Part shown: one piece after another, positions 43,749-52,803 of the stretch
How positions within the stretch are numbered: the stretch's first letter is position 1
How the letters are laid out: every line of letters begins with the position of its first letter
Source of the DNA: Lachnospiraceae bacterium
Lineage (GTDB): Bacteria; Bacillota; Clostridia; Lachnospirales; Lachnospiraceae
Reading direction: 5' to 3'
Assembly: GCA_024405155.1 (NCBI GenBank)
Contig: JAKSPC010000001.1
Location: 124,001 to 188,000 of the forward strand
DNA: 64,000 nt
The notes under the pieces: generated by a model
What the model saw: the letters and a program-made list of their open reading frames with translations, nothing else
Databases searched by the model: none
What the model was told of the DNA's origin: nothing
Made by a program: the position numbers and the translations under genes

Positions 43749-45873
43749 AGAAAATCGCCAGTGGATTTGCTGGCAAAAAGAATTCAAATCAGATGGGACT
43801 ATGACAAAAATCCCAAAATCACCGCATGCGAACGGTAACGCAAGCACAACTAACCCCAGAACCTGGGGTACCTATGAGCAGGCAAAAGCTGCGGTCTCAA
43901 AGTATGGTTACACGGGGGTTGGAATAGTTCTTACGGATGGGCTTTGCGGAATCGACATTGATGGAAACAGGCAGACAGGAGAAGATAACCCATTAGCAAA
44001 AGATGTGCTGAAAATGTTTGATAAAACATATATTGAGCATAGTCCGTCAAAAACAGGTTACCATATTCTGTGCAGATGTGACGCCGAAAAACTTCCTATT
44101 TCAAGGAGCCCCGATGGAACCCCTGTCGTTGATGAAAATGGTAATTTCAAGCTGGAAGGATATTATCTGAAAAATGCCAAGAAAGAACTTGAAATCTACC
44201 CTGATTCTATCACTAATCGGTTCTTCACTTTCACCGAGGATGCCATGAATGATAATGAAATTATTGATATGACACCCGAAGTGAAATCTTTCCTTGATCG
44301 GTATATGAAAAAAGAAACAGTCGAAGAAGATGATTCCAACCTAAAGATGAACGTAGTCATAAAAAAAGCACGTGAACATTCCTTAAAGTTTCGCCAGCTA
44401 TATGATGACGGCGACACGTCCGCATACGATCATGACGAAAGCAGAGCGGACTTAGCACTTTGTTCAATGCTGGCCTATTGGTTCAGCAAAGACAGGGCAC
44501 TTATCGAACAGGCTTTTAACCATTCTGCTCTATGCCGTGATAAATGGACGAGTAGAGCTGATTATCGTGAAAATACGATAACAAAAGCTTGTGAGGATGT
44601 GATTTGTCCCTATGAAGCATACATGGTGCCTGATGGCAGAGAACGCCCACCGCTTAAAATGGAAATCTTTGAATCCTATCTGGACGATAAAGGAATCAGC
44701 ATCAGAAAAAATGTGATTACTCATGCAGTAGAGGTTACAGGCATGCCAAAGATCTTTGACCAGGAAACCCTTCAGGAAAATCTGGCAACCATTTTTTCTG
44801 ATGATTTAAAAGAGAAATTCAAGGGAAGCACTGTTGGCGCAATTGACAATTATCTTAATGTAATAGCTGGAAAGAACACGGTCAATCCTGTCACAGAAAA
44901 ACTATACAGCACACCCAAATGGGACGGCACAGATAGGATTTCCGAACTCTTTGAGATCATGCGAATTCCTGAAAGCGACACGCTCAGCAGAATACTTGTT
45001 CACAAGTGGCTGCTTGGAGCTTTAGCATTAACGTATAACACAGTTGAACACCCTTACGGAAGTGATGGGGTTCTTGTCCTTCAGGGAAAGCAGGGAATCG
45101 GAAAATCCTCCTTGGTTTCAAAACTGGGAATTGATGCAACGCTTTGCAAAACAGGTTTATATATAGATACCCGCGACAAGGACACAATCATTAGATGCAC
45201 ATCCTGCTGGATTGCAGAACTGGGAGAGATAGGATGTACGATGAAATCTGACATTGACAGGCTAAAGGCATTTTTAACCGATGCGTGTGACAATTATCGC
45301 GTACCCTATGGAAGAGCAGATAGAAGAATTGCCCGAAGAACCAGTTTTGTTGCAACTACGAATGAAGAAAGATTTCTTATTGATGGCACAGGTTCTCGGC
45401 GATTTTGGACAGTCTATTGCCCAGAGAAATTTGATCTTGAGGCTTTAAATCGCTTTGATGTGCTTCAGCTGTGGAAGCAAATAGAGGAAGAACTGAATCC
45501 ACAGGATTTTTCTACTGAGTACAATTCAGAGTTTCAGAATAAATTCCGATTAACTGATAATGTACGGGAACTTCTTGAGCAAAGAAATGCTTCTCATCTG
45601 AAACTTGTAAAAGGGCAGGCGGAGGTAATTGACATTTTCAACTACGCAGAAGAGCATCCTTCTATGTTTGTGTGGTATCGCACTACTGTTAGTGATTTCC
45701 AGGAAAATTATGAGTGTTTGAAAAAATACGATACCGCTACATTGGGAAAGGCATTGACTGCTTGTAATGTTGTTTCTTTTAAAGAGCGAGTTGACGGAAT
45801 GCCTTCATCTGTTAGAAAACTTCCGATACCGATTGAAAGGGCGAACAACCTCATAGAATCAGACATATTTTGA
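43738..45873 (+). CDS. Primase-polymerase / VapE-type SF3 helicase fusion
   Basis: The GTG start at 43738 gives 711 residues. The N-terminal part is an archaeo-eukaryotic-type primase-polymerase: TGVGIVLTDGLCGIDIDG supplies the acidic metal pair and EHSPSKTGYHILC the downstream histidine motif. The C-terminal part is a VapE helicase: Walker A GKQGIGKSS, Walker B-like WIAELGEIG, then RRTSFVATTNEERFL and a GSRRFW motif (arginine region). Such fused proteins replicate satellites and plasmids. The next region holds an inverted repeat and iterons, consistent with an origin this protein acts on. Confidence 0.9.
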   Translation: MQNKENRQWICWQKEFKSDGTMTKIPKSPHANGNASTTNPRTWGTYEQAKAAVSKYGYTGVGIVLTDGLCGIDIDGNRQTGEDNPLAKDVLKMFDKTYIEHSPSKTGYHILCRCDAEKLPISRSPDGTPVVDENGNFKLEGYYLKNAKKELEIYPDSITNRFFTFTEDAMNDNEIIDMTPEVKSFLDRYMKKETVEEDDSNLKMNVVIKKAREHSLKFRQLYDDGDTSAYDHDESRADLALCSMLAYWFSKDRALIEQAFNHSALCRDKWTSRADYRENTITKACEDVICPYEAYMVPDGRERPPLKMEIFESYLDDKGISIRKNVITHAVEVTGMPKIFDQETLQENLATIFSDDLKEKFKGSTVGAIDNYLNVIAGKNTVNPVTEKLYSTPKWDGTDRISELFEIMRIPESDTLSRILVHKWLLGALALTYNTVEHPYGSDGVLVLQGKQGIGKSSLVSKLGIDATLCKTGLYIDTRDKDTIIRCTSCWIAELGEIGCTMKSDIDRLKAFLTDACDNYRVPYGRADRRIARRTSFVATTNEERFLIDGTGSRRFWTVYCPEKFDLEALNRFDVLQLWKQIEEELNPQDFSTEYNSEFQNKFRLTDNVRELLEQRNASHLKLVKGQAEVIDIFNYAEEHPSMFVWYRTTVSDFQENYECLKKYDTATLGKALTACNVVSFKERVDGMPSSVRKLPIPIERANNLIESDIF

Positions 45874-45879
45874 CAATAA

Positions 45880-46130
45880 CCACACACAATAAGTGTAGTA
45901 AGGTAGTAGGTAGATTTGATAAAAAGAGAAATTTTTAGTAAGAATAGAAAATAATTTTTAGACTTTTGACAAAATAACCTACTACATCTACTACAGTGTG
46001 TGGCAAAGTTGTTAAAAATCATGCTGCAGATTTTCTGGGGCAGAAATATTAAGTTATTAAAAACCTCAGGCTGCATGTTTCCAGGGGAGAAACAAGTTAT
46101 TAAAAACTTAGCTGGTCAGGCAATCTGGGG
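45880..46130. other. Candidate replication origin: nested dyad, A+T-rich core and iterons
   Basis: CCACACAC (45880-45887) pairs with GTGTGTGG (45996-46003); inside, GTAGTA and GTAGTAGGT (45895-45900, 45903-45911) pair with ACCTACTAC and TACTAC (45977-45985, 45989-45994), leaving a 65-base A+T-rich loop. Three direct repeats follow, beginning AAGTTRTTAAAAA at 46006, 46051 and 46094 and each ending in a GGGG word about 31-33 bases on. The pattern and its place right after the primase-helicase suggest an origin. Confidence 0.65.
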
Positions 46131-46205
46131 GCATCCGTAAGATGTATAAAAGTATTAGAGGCGTGGAAAACAATGCCTCAAAATATAGTAACAGGAGATT
46201 ACAAT

Positions 46206-46445
46206 ATGAAATTTCGTATGGTTGAAAGCATTTTTTCAGAGCCCAAAGAGGAAAAAACAAAATCATTCATGTTAACAGTAGACGAGAATAATAGAATTGT
46301 GGAAGTTTGCCCAATCGGAGAAGAACCGCCAGAACATTATGCATATTTATTAGGGACTAAGCTTGGTGAAACAGCAAAAAGGAAAGAAATGGTGGCCATT
46401 TCATCGCTGAAAAAAGAGTGCACGTTACCAGAGGGAAAATTATGA
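46206..46445 (+). CDS. Small hypothetical protein
   Basis: The ATG at 46206 follows ACAGGAGAT and gives 79 residues. It is soluble and mixed in charge (MLTVDENNRIVEVCPIGEE); no family recognised. The stop overlaps the next start (ATGA at 46442), so the two are probably made together. Confidence 0.55.
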   Translation: MKFRMVESIFSEPKEEKTKSFMLTVDENNRIVEVCPIGEEPPEHYAYLLGTKLGETAKRKEMVAISSLKKECTLPEGKL

Positions 46446-46999
46446 AGCCGTACTTACATGAATTGCTCGCGGCATTGGGCGCACTCAAGAAAGATGAACG
46501 AAAAAAAATTATGGGAGCAGCTTCTGCTCTGTCTAGGAATACTCTTCCGAAAAATCTTTTGGAAAAATATCAAACCGCATTAAACAGCTTATTTCCTGAA
46601 CTTGACTGGGATGGGTACATCTTTCTGTCGGATGCTACGTATAACTACGACGCAGACCGCAATGCGCTGGCAGTAGTGGTGATAAGCGTGCCACCTGGGT
46701 TCGCGGATGTGGAAATGGATGATGGTTTCGCAGAGGATACGGTAAAGAAAGTGCAAACACTACTTGATAAATACAGTGAAGAGGAACGCGCAAAAATCGC
46801 GTCGGCATGGTGGGTCATTGATTGGGGTGAGGGACTTGATGACGAGACAAGGGGTCTATACCTCGGCAATTTGCTTAATGGTGCAAAAACCGTAAGTCCG
46901 ATTCGTTTGGATTTGTACGGCGGCGGCATGGTGTTTGCGGATGTGGTTGAAAATAAAATATTGGAAAAATCGTGGGAAACTGAAGATGATGAAGAATAA
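46442..46999 (+). CDS. Hypothetical protein of the element
   Basis: The 185-residue protein starts at ATG 46442 in the stop of the previous gene. It is acidic, with no signal or membrane span; it contains a tryptophan-rich SAWWVIDWGEGLDDETRGLYLGNLL stretch and a late LYGGGMVFADVVE. I recognise no family. A strong terminator follows directly, so it ends a two-gene unit after the origin. Confidence 0.6.
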   Translation: MKPYLHELLAALGALKKDERKKIMGAASALSRNTLPKNLLEKYQTALNSLFPELDWDGYIFLSDATYNYDADRNALAVVVISVPPGFADVEMDDGFAEDTVKKVQTLLDKYSEEERAKIASAWWVIDWGEGLDDETRGLYLGNLLNGAKTVSPIRLDLYGGGMVFADVVENKILEKSWETEDDEE

Positions 47000-47002
47000 T
47001 TA

Positions 47003-47029
47003 AGCTCGGGCAACGGCTCGGGCTTTTTT
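47003..47029 (+). terminator. Rho-independent terminator
   Basis: AGCTCGGGC (47003-47011) and GCTCGGGCT (47016-47024) form nine pairs, including two G-U, around AACG, followed by a run of T. Confidence 0.85.
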
Positions 47030-47144
47030 AATGCCCAAAATGTGTGATTGCAGTGGTTTGGGAAAAAACTGTATATAAAATGAGAGAGAATGAAGATGGT
47101 CACGAAAATGAAGCGGAAAACTCACAGTTGCTCACAGGAAAAGC

Positions 47145-47441
47145 TTATAGTTGCTTGTTTTTATTCTTTTTTCGTAACTGATTGGCAACAGCGAAAACCA
47201 CTTGCACGTCATCTTCCGTTAGCCCATCAAGCGACAGAGAGGCGTTTTTCTTTATATCAAGAAGGTAATCTGTGGATACTTTAAACAGAGCAGACAGCTC
47301 GACGACGTACTGAGTTGACGGGACAGAGATTCCCATCTCCCACGCATTAACGCTTGACCGAGTGATTCCGAGTTTCTTTGCTAATGCTGCCTGTGTCATG
47401 TTTTCTGCTTCTCGCAGTGCTTTGATTTTCTCTGCAACCAT
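47145..47441 (-). CDS. XRE/Cro-CI family repressor
   Basis: The ATG at 47441 lies 7 bases after AAAGGGGG and gives 98 residues. The HTH is canonical (ALREAENMTQAALAKKLGITRSSVNAWEMGISVPS), followed by a short helical tail (VSTDYLLDIK). It is divergent from the zinc-ribbon operon, and a near-perfect 25-base palindrome lies between, touching the -35 box of that operon. It probably represses the operon and itself, in the manner of a satellite or phage switch. Confidence 0.9.
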   Translation of the reverse strand: MVAEKIKALREAENMTQAALAKKLGITRSSVNAWEMGISVPSTQYVVELSALFKVSTDYLLDIKKNASLSLDGLTEDDVQVVFAVANQLRKKNKNKQL

Positions 47442-47490
47442 CTTTCTGCCCCCTTTCAATATCAAAAAAAGTAAAGCAATCACAAAGATA

Positions 47491-47545
47491 TTGCATTATC
47501 ATAATGATAATACAAATTGACTATTGAGAATGATTCGCCTATACT
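47491..47545 (+). promoter_or_regulatory. Operator and promoter of the zinc-ribbon operon
   Basis: TTGCATTATCAT and ATGATAATACAA flank one central base (47491-47515), a 12-base dyad with one mismatch. One base further on, TTGACT (47517-47522), 17 bases and TATACT (47540-47545) form a promoter for the gene at 47578. Confidence 0.8.
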
Positions 47546-47577
47546 TACAAAAAATAGAAGTGTGGGAGGGACTTGTA

Positions 47578-48255
47578 ATGGTTTGTAAAAAATGCGGCGC
47601 AGAAGTACCCGAAGGAAGTGCTTTTTGCGTTAGCTGTGGTGCAAAAGTTGAAGAGGAGAAAGAACCAAAGATTGTCAAGAGTGCTGGCACCATTGAACAG
47701 CCCTCTGTAAGAGCTGAGAAACAATCCAAAAAAACAGGGGTGCCTGCGGCTGTTCTTATTATCATAGCGGTGATTGCCATTGCACTTCTCGGGTTAAATT
47801 ATTTCCAGTTCTCGAAAGCTAAAACATTGGAACAGGAATATCAAAGTGTCCTTGCGAATCTGGATGAGTCTACAGCAAAACAACAGTCATTAGAAGGAGA
47901 GGTGGCCGAAGCGAAGAATGCATTTTCTGAAAAGGAGGCAGAAGTGGAAAAACTCCAAAAGGAAAATGAAGGATATAAAAAGACATTGAAGGACAACGAA
48001 GAAACCATAGAACGGCTGAATGATTCTGTTACAAAGCTTAATTTAGAACTCGACAAAGCATTTGATCAAAATTCCAATAATCATGCAGAAATCTCGTTCT
48101 ATGAAAAACATGCGGGAATAGTGAAGACAGGAGATATCTATTATCATAAGTATGGATGCCCTGTGCTTGGCTCAATGAACAATGTTTCATTCCAAATTTA
48201 TAATACAAAACAGGCACAAGCTCTTGGGCTTATCCCATGTGCGTCATGTCATTAA
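47578..48255 (+). CDS. Membrane zinc-ribbon protein with coiled coil and C-terminal metal site
   Basis: The ATG at 47578 follows GGGAGGGA and gives 225 residues. Order: zinc ribbon (CKKCGAEVPEGSAFCVSCG), one membrane span (VLIIIAVIAIALLGLNYF), a long coiled coil (about residues 85-165, Glu/Lys/Leu-rich), and a C-terminal HKYGCPV...PCASCH pattern resembling the small metal-binding domain seen in Ada-like proteins. The N-terminal ribbon should be cytoplasmic and the rest outside. First gene of the XRE-controlled operon. Function unknown. Confidence 0.7.
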   Translation: MVCKKCGAEVPEGSAFCVSCGAKVEEEKEPKIVKSAGTIEQPSVRAEKQSKKTGVPAAVLIIIAVIAIALLGLNYFQFSKAKTLEQEYQSVLANLDESTAKQQSLEGEVAEAKNAFSEKEAEVEKLQKENEGYKKTLKDNEETIERLNDSVTKLNLELDKAFDQNSNNHAEISFYEKHAGIVKTGDIYYHKYGCPVLGSMNNVSFQIYNTKQAQALGLIPCASCH

Positions 48256-48273
48256 CAGAAAGGAAGGAGTAAA

Positions 48274-49071
48274 ATGGTTCAGGGAAAAATCAATGTAAAG
48301 ACGGTAGAGAACGCAGTAAAGGTAGCTTGCGGAGTATTAGTCATATTGTTCTTCCTCCCGGTAATTCATATAGATTTTTTTGAGATTAAGGCGGACCTTT
48401 CTTTAAAGAACGCTGCAGCTGGAATGACCGTAGTCGGGAACGAGGTGTTTGACGGAAAGCCGGTGTTTTACGCAATTCTGCTTCTTCCTGCAGCAATTGC
48501 GCTGGTCCTTCATTTTTTGAAGAAGAATAAGCTGATTAAGTATGTGTTATCGCTGGTACTCGTAATAATTGATGGAGTAACAATTTCAAAGGCAGTTGAT
48601 TTTTTAAATGAGAAAACATACGGATTTGATGAGAAGACGTTTTGGCTTACGCTGACATGGATTGTTTTGATTCTCATTGGATTAGGTATATTACTTCTTT
48701 TATATCTTTCACGAGACTCCGTGGCAGGCGATTTCTCTGAGATTAAAACTAAGGCAGACAAAGCAACCTCAGTTGCTTCTGCTGTAGTAAATGAGAAAAT
48801 GAGCGAACTGCAGAAGAGAAAATGCGATGCGTGCGGTGCAGATATACCGTGGAACGCAGAGTTTTGCCCTAAATGCGGAGCAAAGTATGTAGAAAAACCA
48901 GTAAAAAAATGTCAGAACTGCGGAGCTGTAATTAGCGACGACAGTGTATTCTGCTCAAAATGCGGTACTAAGTGGGAAGAAGTGATAAAAAAAGGTGTTT
49001 GCCCGTCATGCGGGTATGAGAATAAAGAAGATGCACTTTTCTGCGAAAAATGCGGTTCAAAATTGTGCTGA
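48274..49071 (+). CDS. Multi-span membrane protein with three C-terminal zinc ribbons
   Basis: The 265-residue protein has about four hydrophobic spans in its first 150 residues, then three zinc ribbons in series: CDACGADIPWNAEFCPKCG, CQNCGAVISDDSVFCSKCG and CPSCGYENKEDALFCEKCG. The ribbons should face the cytoplasm. AAGGAAGGAG precedes the ATG. It lies 18 bases after one zinc-ribbon gene and 9 before another. Function unknown. Confidence 0.7.
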   Translation: MVQGKINVKTVENAVKVACGVLVILFFLPVIHIDFFEIKADLSLKNAAAGMTVVGNEVFDGKPVFYAILLLPAAIALVLHFLKKNKLIKYVLSLVLVIIDGVTISKAVDFLNEKTYGFDEKTFWLTLTWIVLILIGLGILLLLYLSRDSVAGDFSEIKTKADKATSVASAVVNEKMSELQKRKCDACGADIPWNAEFCPKCGAKYVEKPVKKCQNCGAVISDDSVFCSKCGTKWEEVIKKGVCPSCGYENKEDALFCEKCGSKLC

Positions 49072-49080
49072 CAGAGAGGT

Positions 49081-51219
49081 ATGACAATGAAATGCAAAAA
49101 TTGTGGTAAGGAAATATCTGAAACTGAGAAGTTCTGCAGGTTTTGTGGAGCCAAGGTAGAAGTGGAGGAAAGCAATAAAAAGCAGTTTTGCTCAGGGTGT
49201 GGTGCGGAAATTTCGCCTTCTGAGAAGTATTGCAGGAAATGCGGCACGCAGAATCAAAATTATGAAAGTCAGATAGGAGATTCGGTAAATATAACTGAAA
49301 TAAAAGATAAAATAAAAGACACAGTAGCTTCTATTGACACAGAAGGAATAAAGGATAAAGTCAAAAACGTTAATTCAGAGCAAGTAAAAGCAATGGTCAA
49401 GAAACCAAGAAACAAGGCAATCTTGATTGCAATTGCTGCCGTATTAATTGCCATTCCCGTAGTTGTTTTCGCAAGTAAAGCTTTAAAAAAGAGCAAAGAA
49501 CAGCCGTCTAAGCTTGATGGAGCATATTATCAGGCGGCATATCTTTTGACAGCGACTTATGTTCAAGATGACGGGAGCAAAAAGGTAGAGATTGAACAGC
49601 ACCCGTCAGACAATACTCTGAATGAGGCATACTTTTTTAATCCCGAAGGAGCGTTTGTTCATGTCTTTGACCGCATCAGAGTCGAGGGAACATATCAAAC
49701 GCAAGGGGATAAAATAGTATTTTCTTATGCTGATGCTTATGGAAATCCTGAAGAAGCTGTTTATACTTATCATATGACGGATGAAGGCTTACAGCTGCTG
49801 GAAGAGACGGGGCTTGGCAATCTTTATAAAAAAGACACGGGCGTCTGGGCAGAACTGGAAGGAAAATATCAGGAAGCGCGCAAGCTTTCCGAGGAGGGAA
49901 AGTATCAGGAAGCTGTTGATATACTGAAATCGTGTAGTTCACTGAATTACGGCGATGCGGCATATTTGTATAATGAATGTTACCATAAATCATTGGTTGG
50001 ATTGGTTTCCGCAGAAATAACGGGTATCGAGTCCTCGGACAAAGGCGGCTCTCTGTGCTTTTACATAGACTTCTACCTGGAAAACAAGACGGACCAAAAT
50101 GTTGTGTATTTATATGGTGATTTGAAAATTGAAAATAATGCAGGGAAAGAGATTTATTCACATAATGGAGCAAATCTGGTGGCGGAAAAAGAAAATCGCC
50201 TGCCAGCCATGAGCAATAAAGATATACAGTATGAACTAAATACAACTTCTTCCGAAACAAGAGAGCTGCTCGATTGCTATCAGAATGATATAGTGATTAC
50301 GTTTAAATCTACATCATTTACCCTGAATAACAGCATAACTCCTATTGAAAATGAAGATATATCAGAGTACCGCATTAATAGTGGCAGCAGCGTGCAGACT
50401 TCGTCTGAAGGACCAGAACAGGCATTACAGGTGACAGAAGAAACAACGGAAGCACAAAATCAGGATAGCTCAAACATTTATGATGCATATGTTGATATAC
50501 TGAATAAGGGGGATGTTAATTCCTATATTACGTACGATATTGATAATAATGGCATTAAAGAGCTTTTTATCAGTTGCGGAACTGGAGCCATGAATTATAT
50601 TTCTGCATATGCATGGGACCCTGTTAATCAGCGGGCTTTTATCACAACCTGGGAAGACCCCGACGGAGGGAATTGGAGCCATGTTATAGGCAATGATGGA
50701 TTCTTGTATGCCGAAGGTCATACTCCTGGAATACCGAAAGCAGGTTATAACAGGATTGTCGCTGAAAACGAAAGCGTTCATATTACCGGGGATAGTATTA
50801 CGGAAGCTCAGGTCAAAGAACATTCGTATTTACCGAGTGATACATCTGGACTTACTCAGCTGATTGTAGGGCCATATACGCTTCCAAAGGTGAGAGAAGG
50901 TGAAATTCCTGATATTGAGGGATACTCTTCATCTTCGACAAGTGAGTATATGGTTCCCGGAAGTGACAGCAGATACATTACGGATATTGATTTAATCGGC
51001 TTTGGCGCATGGGAATGCAAAGTTGCACGTAATGAAATTTACGCAAGATATGGAAGACAGTTTAATTCACAAGAGCTTCAGGATTATTTTAATTCAAAGA
51101 GTTGGTATCAGGGAACAACGCCTGCCGCTTCGTTTGATGATGGTGTGCTGAACCAGTACGAAAAAGAGAACATCAAGACAATTCAAAACTTTGAAAAAGC
51201 TTGTGGATTTAACCAATAA
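49081..51219 (+). CDS. Membrane-anchored protein with two zinc ribbons and a YARHG domain
   Basis: The 712-residue protein begins with two zinc ribbons (CKNCGKEISETEKFCRFCG; CSGCGAEISPSEKYCRKCG). One membrane span follows (ILIAIAAVLIAIPVVVFA, about 120-137), then a large outer part. That part has an alpha-beta region, a Ser/Thr/Glu-rich linker (about 440-465) and a C-terminal YARHG domain: ARNEIYARYGRQFNSQELQDYF with KSWYQG. YARHG is an extracellular domain of unknown role. The neighbour encodes a cell-wall amidase, so the protein may act at the envelope. Confidence 0.75.
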   Translation: MTMKCKNCGKEISETEKFCRFCGAKVEVEESNKKQFCSGCGAEISPSEKYCRKCGTQNQNYESQIGDSVNITEIKDKIKDTVASIDTEGIKDKVKNVNSEQVKAMVKKPRNKAILIAIAAVLIAIPVVVFASKALKKSKEQPSKLDGAYYQAAYLLTATYVQDDGSKKVEIEQHPSDNTLNEAYFFNPEGAFVHVFDRIRVEGTYQTQGDKIVFSYADAYGNPEEAVYTYHMTDEGLQLLEETGLGNLYKKDTGVWAELEGKYQEARKLSEEGKYQEAVDILKSCSSLNYGDAAYLYNECYHKSLVGLVSAEITGIESSDKGGSLCFYIDFYLENKTDQNVVYLYGDLKIENNAGKEIYSHNGANLVAEKENRLPAMSNKDIQYELNTTSSETRELLDCYQNDIVITFKSTSFTLNNSITPIENEDISEYRINSGSSVQTSSEGPEQALQVTEETTEAQNQDSSNIYDAYVDILNKGDVNSYITYDIDNNGIKELFISCGTGAMNYISAYAWDPVNQRAFITTWEDPDGGNWSHVIGNDGFLYAEGHTPGIPKAGYNRIVAENESVHITGDSITEAQVKEHSYLPSDTSGLTQLIVGPYTLPKVREGEIPDIEGYSSSSTSEYMVPGSDSRYITDIDLIGFGAWECKVARNEIYARYGRQFNSQELQDYFNSKSWYQGTTPAASFDDGVLNQYEKENIKTIQNFEKACGFNQ

Positions 51220-51224
51220 GAAAA

Positions 51225-52508
51225 ATGACAGAGCGAAATTATCAAAAAAGGTCAAGAAAAAAGAGACAGAATAGCAGCGTGGCAAGAACAGCCATCGCTG
51301 CTGTTCTTCTTTTAGCTGTCGCCGTTTTCATTTTCCTTTTTGTGAAGCGAGAAGAAAAAGATTTTATTCAGGCGGAAAGTATTACAGCCGAATCTGTACA
51401 AATCGCTGAGAGCAGTGCAATAGAAATCCCAGAAATAGAAGAGACTACGGCGGATGAGCTATCGAAGGAAACTATAACAGGAGAAATTACTGTAGAAGAA
51501 ACCGCACCGCTGGATTTGGGCATTGAAACCGAAAAAATGTATGTCGTTGCGGACAAGGTTAATGTTCGGTCAGAGCCATCAAAAGAAGCGACAAAAGTCG
51601 GTGAATTAGCATGCAATTCGGAAGTCGGCGCAATTGAAAAAGGCGGAGAATGGACCAGTATACTCTACAATAATCAGATATGCTATGTTAAAAGTGAGTA
51701 CCTGACTGGTGATAAAGATTGGAAAGAGCATCTTGCATCTTCAAGTGGATATAAAGATGGAGAATCCGTAACACTTGAACCAACGTGGAAATATGCAGAT
51801 TATTCTGCTATTTATAGTGGTTCAGCAACCATGCACCTTGCAAAAGGAAACCGAAAGAATATTACGATAGGAGTGAATGCGGGACACGGTACAGAAGGCG
51901 GAAGTTCGGTCAAAACATGGTGCCATCCTGATAAAACGCCGAAAGTGACTGGCGGGACAACGGCAGCAGGCGCGGAAAAGGCAATGGCAGTATCAGGAGG
52001 AATGACTTTTTCGGATGGAACATTGGAACGGACCGTGACACTGAAAGAAGCAATGATACTGAAAGAATTGCTGTTAGAGAACGGCTTTGATGTTCTAATG
52101 ATTCGTGAGGATAAGGATGTTCAGCTTGATAATGTTGCAAGGACGGTAATTTGCAATAATGCCGCGGATTGCCATATCGCGATTCACTGGGATGGTGACA
52201 GCCTTGATTATGATAAAGGGTGTTTTTATATGTCCGTACCCGATGCAATGAAGGGAATGGAACCTGTAGCATCGACATGGCAAGAAAGCGAAGCCCTTGG
52301 CGACAGTCTGATTGCTGGCTTGAAAGAAGCAGGATGCAAAATCTTCAGTAACGGAGCAATGGATATGGATTTGACCCAAACTTCGTATAGTACCATTCCT
52401 TCCGTTGATATTGAGCTGGGAAATCAAAGTTCGGACCACAGCGAAGAAAAACTATATCAGCTCGCACAAGGACTAGCGGAGGGAATAGAACAATATTTTG
52501 GCAAGTAG
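51225..52508 (+). CDS. Membrane-anchored SH3b and N-acetylmuramoyl-L-alanine amidase
   Basis: The 427-residue protein has a basic N-terminus and one membrane anchor (about 20-42), an acidic linker, an SH3b domain (KMYVVADKVNVRSEPSKEATKVGEL) and an Amidase_3-type catalytic domain: ITIGVNAGHG with the first zinc histidine, a metal-ligand glutamate in the LERTVTLKEA region, HIAIHWDGD with the second histidine and a late VDIELGNQSS with the catalytic glutamate. It would cleave peptidoglycan between muramic acid and L-alanine. It starts 6 bases after the YARHG gene with no ribosome site of its own, so it is probably read by coupling. No holin gene is present. Confidence 0.85.
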   Translation: MTERNYQKRSRKKRQNSSVARTAIAAVLLLAVAVFIFLFVKREEKDFIQAESITAESVQIAESSAIEIPEIEETTADELSKETITGEITVEETAPLDLGIETEKMYVVADKVNVRSEPSKEATKVGELACNSEVGAIEKGGEWTSILYNNQICYVKSEYLTGDKDWKEHLASSSGYKDGESVTLEPTWKYADYSAIYSGSATMHLAKGNRKNITIGVNAGHGTEGGSSVKTWCHPDKTPKVTGGTTAAGAEKAMAVSGGMTFSDGTLERTVTLKEAMILKELLLENGFDVLMIREDKDVQLDNVARTVICNNAADCHIAIHWDGDSLDYDKGCFYMSVPDAMKGMEPVASTWQESEALGDSLIAGLKEAGCKIFSNGAMDMDLTQTSYSTIPSVDIELGNQSSDHSEEKLYQLAQGLAEGIEQYFGK

Positions 52509-52803
52509 CGCAATCATGGAGGGGGAGTTCCCTCGCTCTTTTGGTTTGTTGAACAATGTTATATTTTCGACAACGAGCTTTCTCAAGAGAGTTTAATATA
52601 TTAAATTCTGAAATATATTAAATTTTTTGAATTTTGGGTTATCGGCGTGATGACTAGAAAAGTACACCTTTATGGATGAGGAAAATCAGCCCTATATATG
52701 CGTCTATAAAATATATTATTAAATAAATAGATATGTCTATAAACATATTGACATTTATAGACTGATAATGTTATAATTGCCCTTGGTTGGAGGACATATA
52801 TAA
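52509..52803 (+). other. 295-bp A+T-rich gap before the serine recombinase
   Basis: A short GAGGG/CCCTC hairpin with a following CTCTTTT (52519-52541) may end the amidase operon. Then AATATATTAAATT occurs twice (near 52594 and 52613). GTCTATAAA occurs at 52702-52710 and 52735-52743 and inverted at 52754-52762. No gene is seen. Confidence 0.45.
52735..52777 (+). promoter_or_regulatory. Serine recombinase promoter with dyad around the -35 box
   Basis: TTGACA (52748-52753) and TATAAT (52772-52777) are 18 bases apart. GTCTATAAA (52735-52743) and TTTATAGAC (52754-52762) form a perfect 9-base dyad that encloses the -35 box. The recombinase could bind here as a subsite or autoregulate. Confidence 0.7.

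Noticed and set aside
47145..48255. Toxin-antitoxin pair formed by the XRE gene and its neighbour
   Set aside because: The genes are divergent, and the neighbour is a membrane zinc-ribbon coiled-coil protein in a four-gene operon, which does not look like a toxin.
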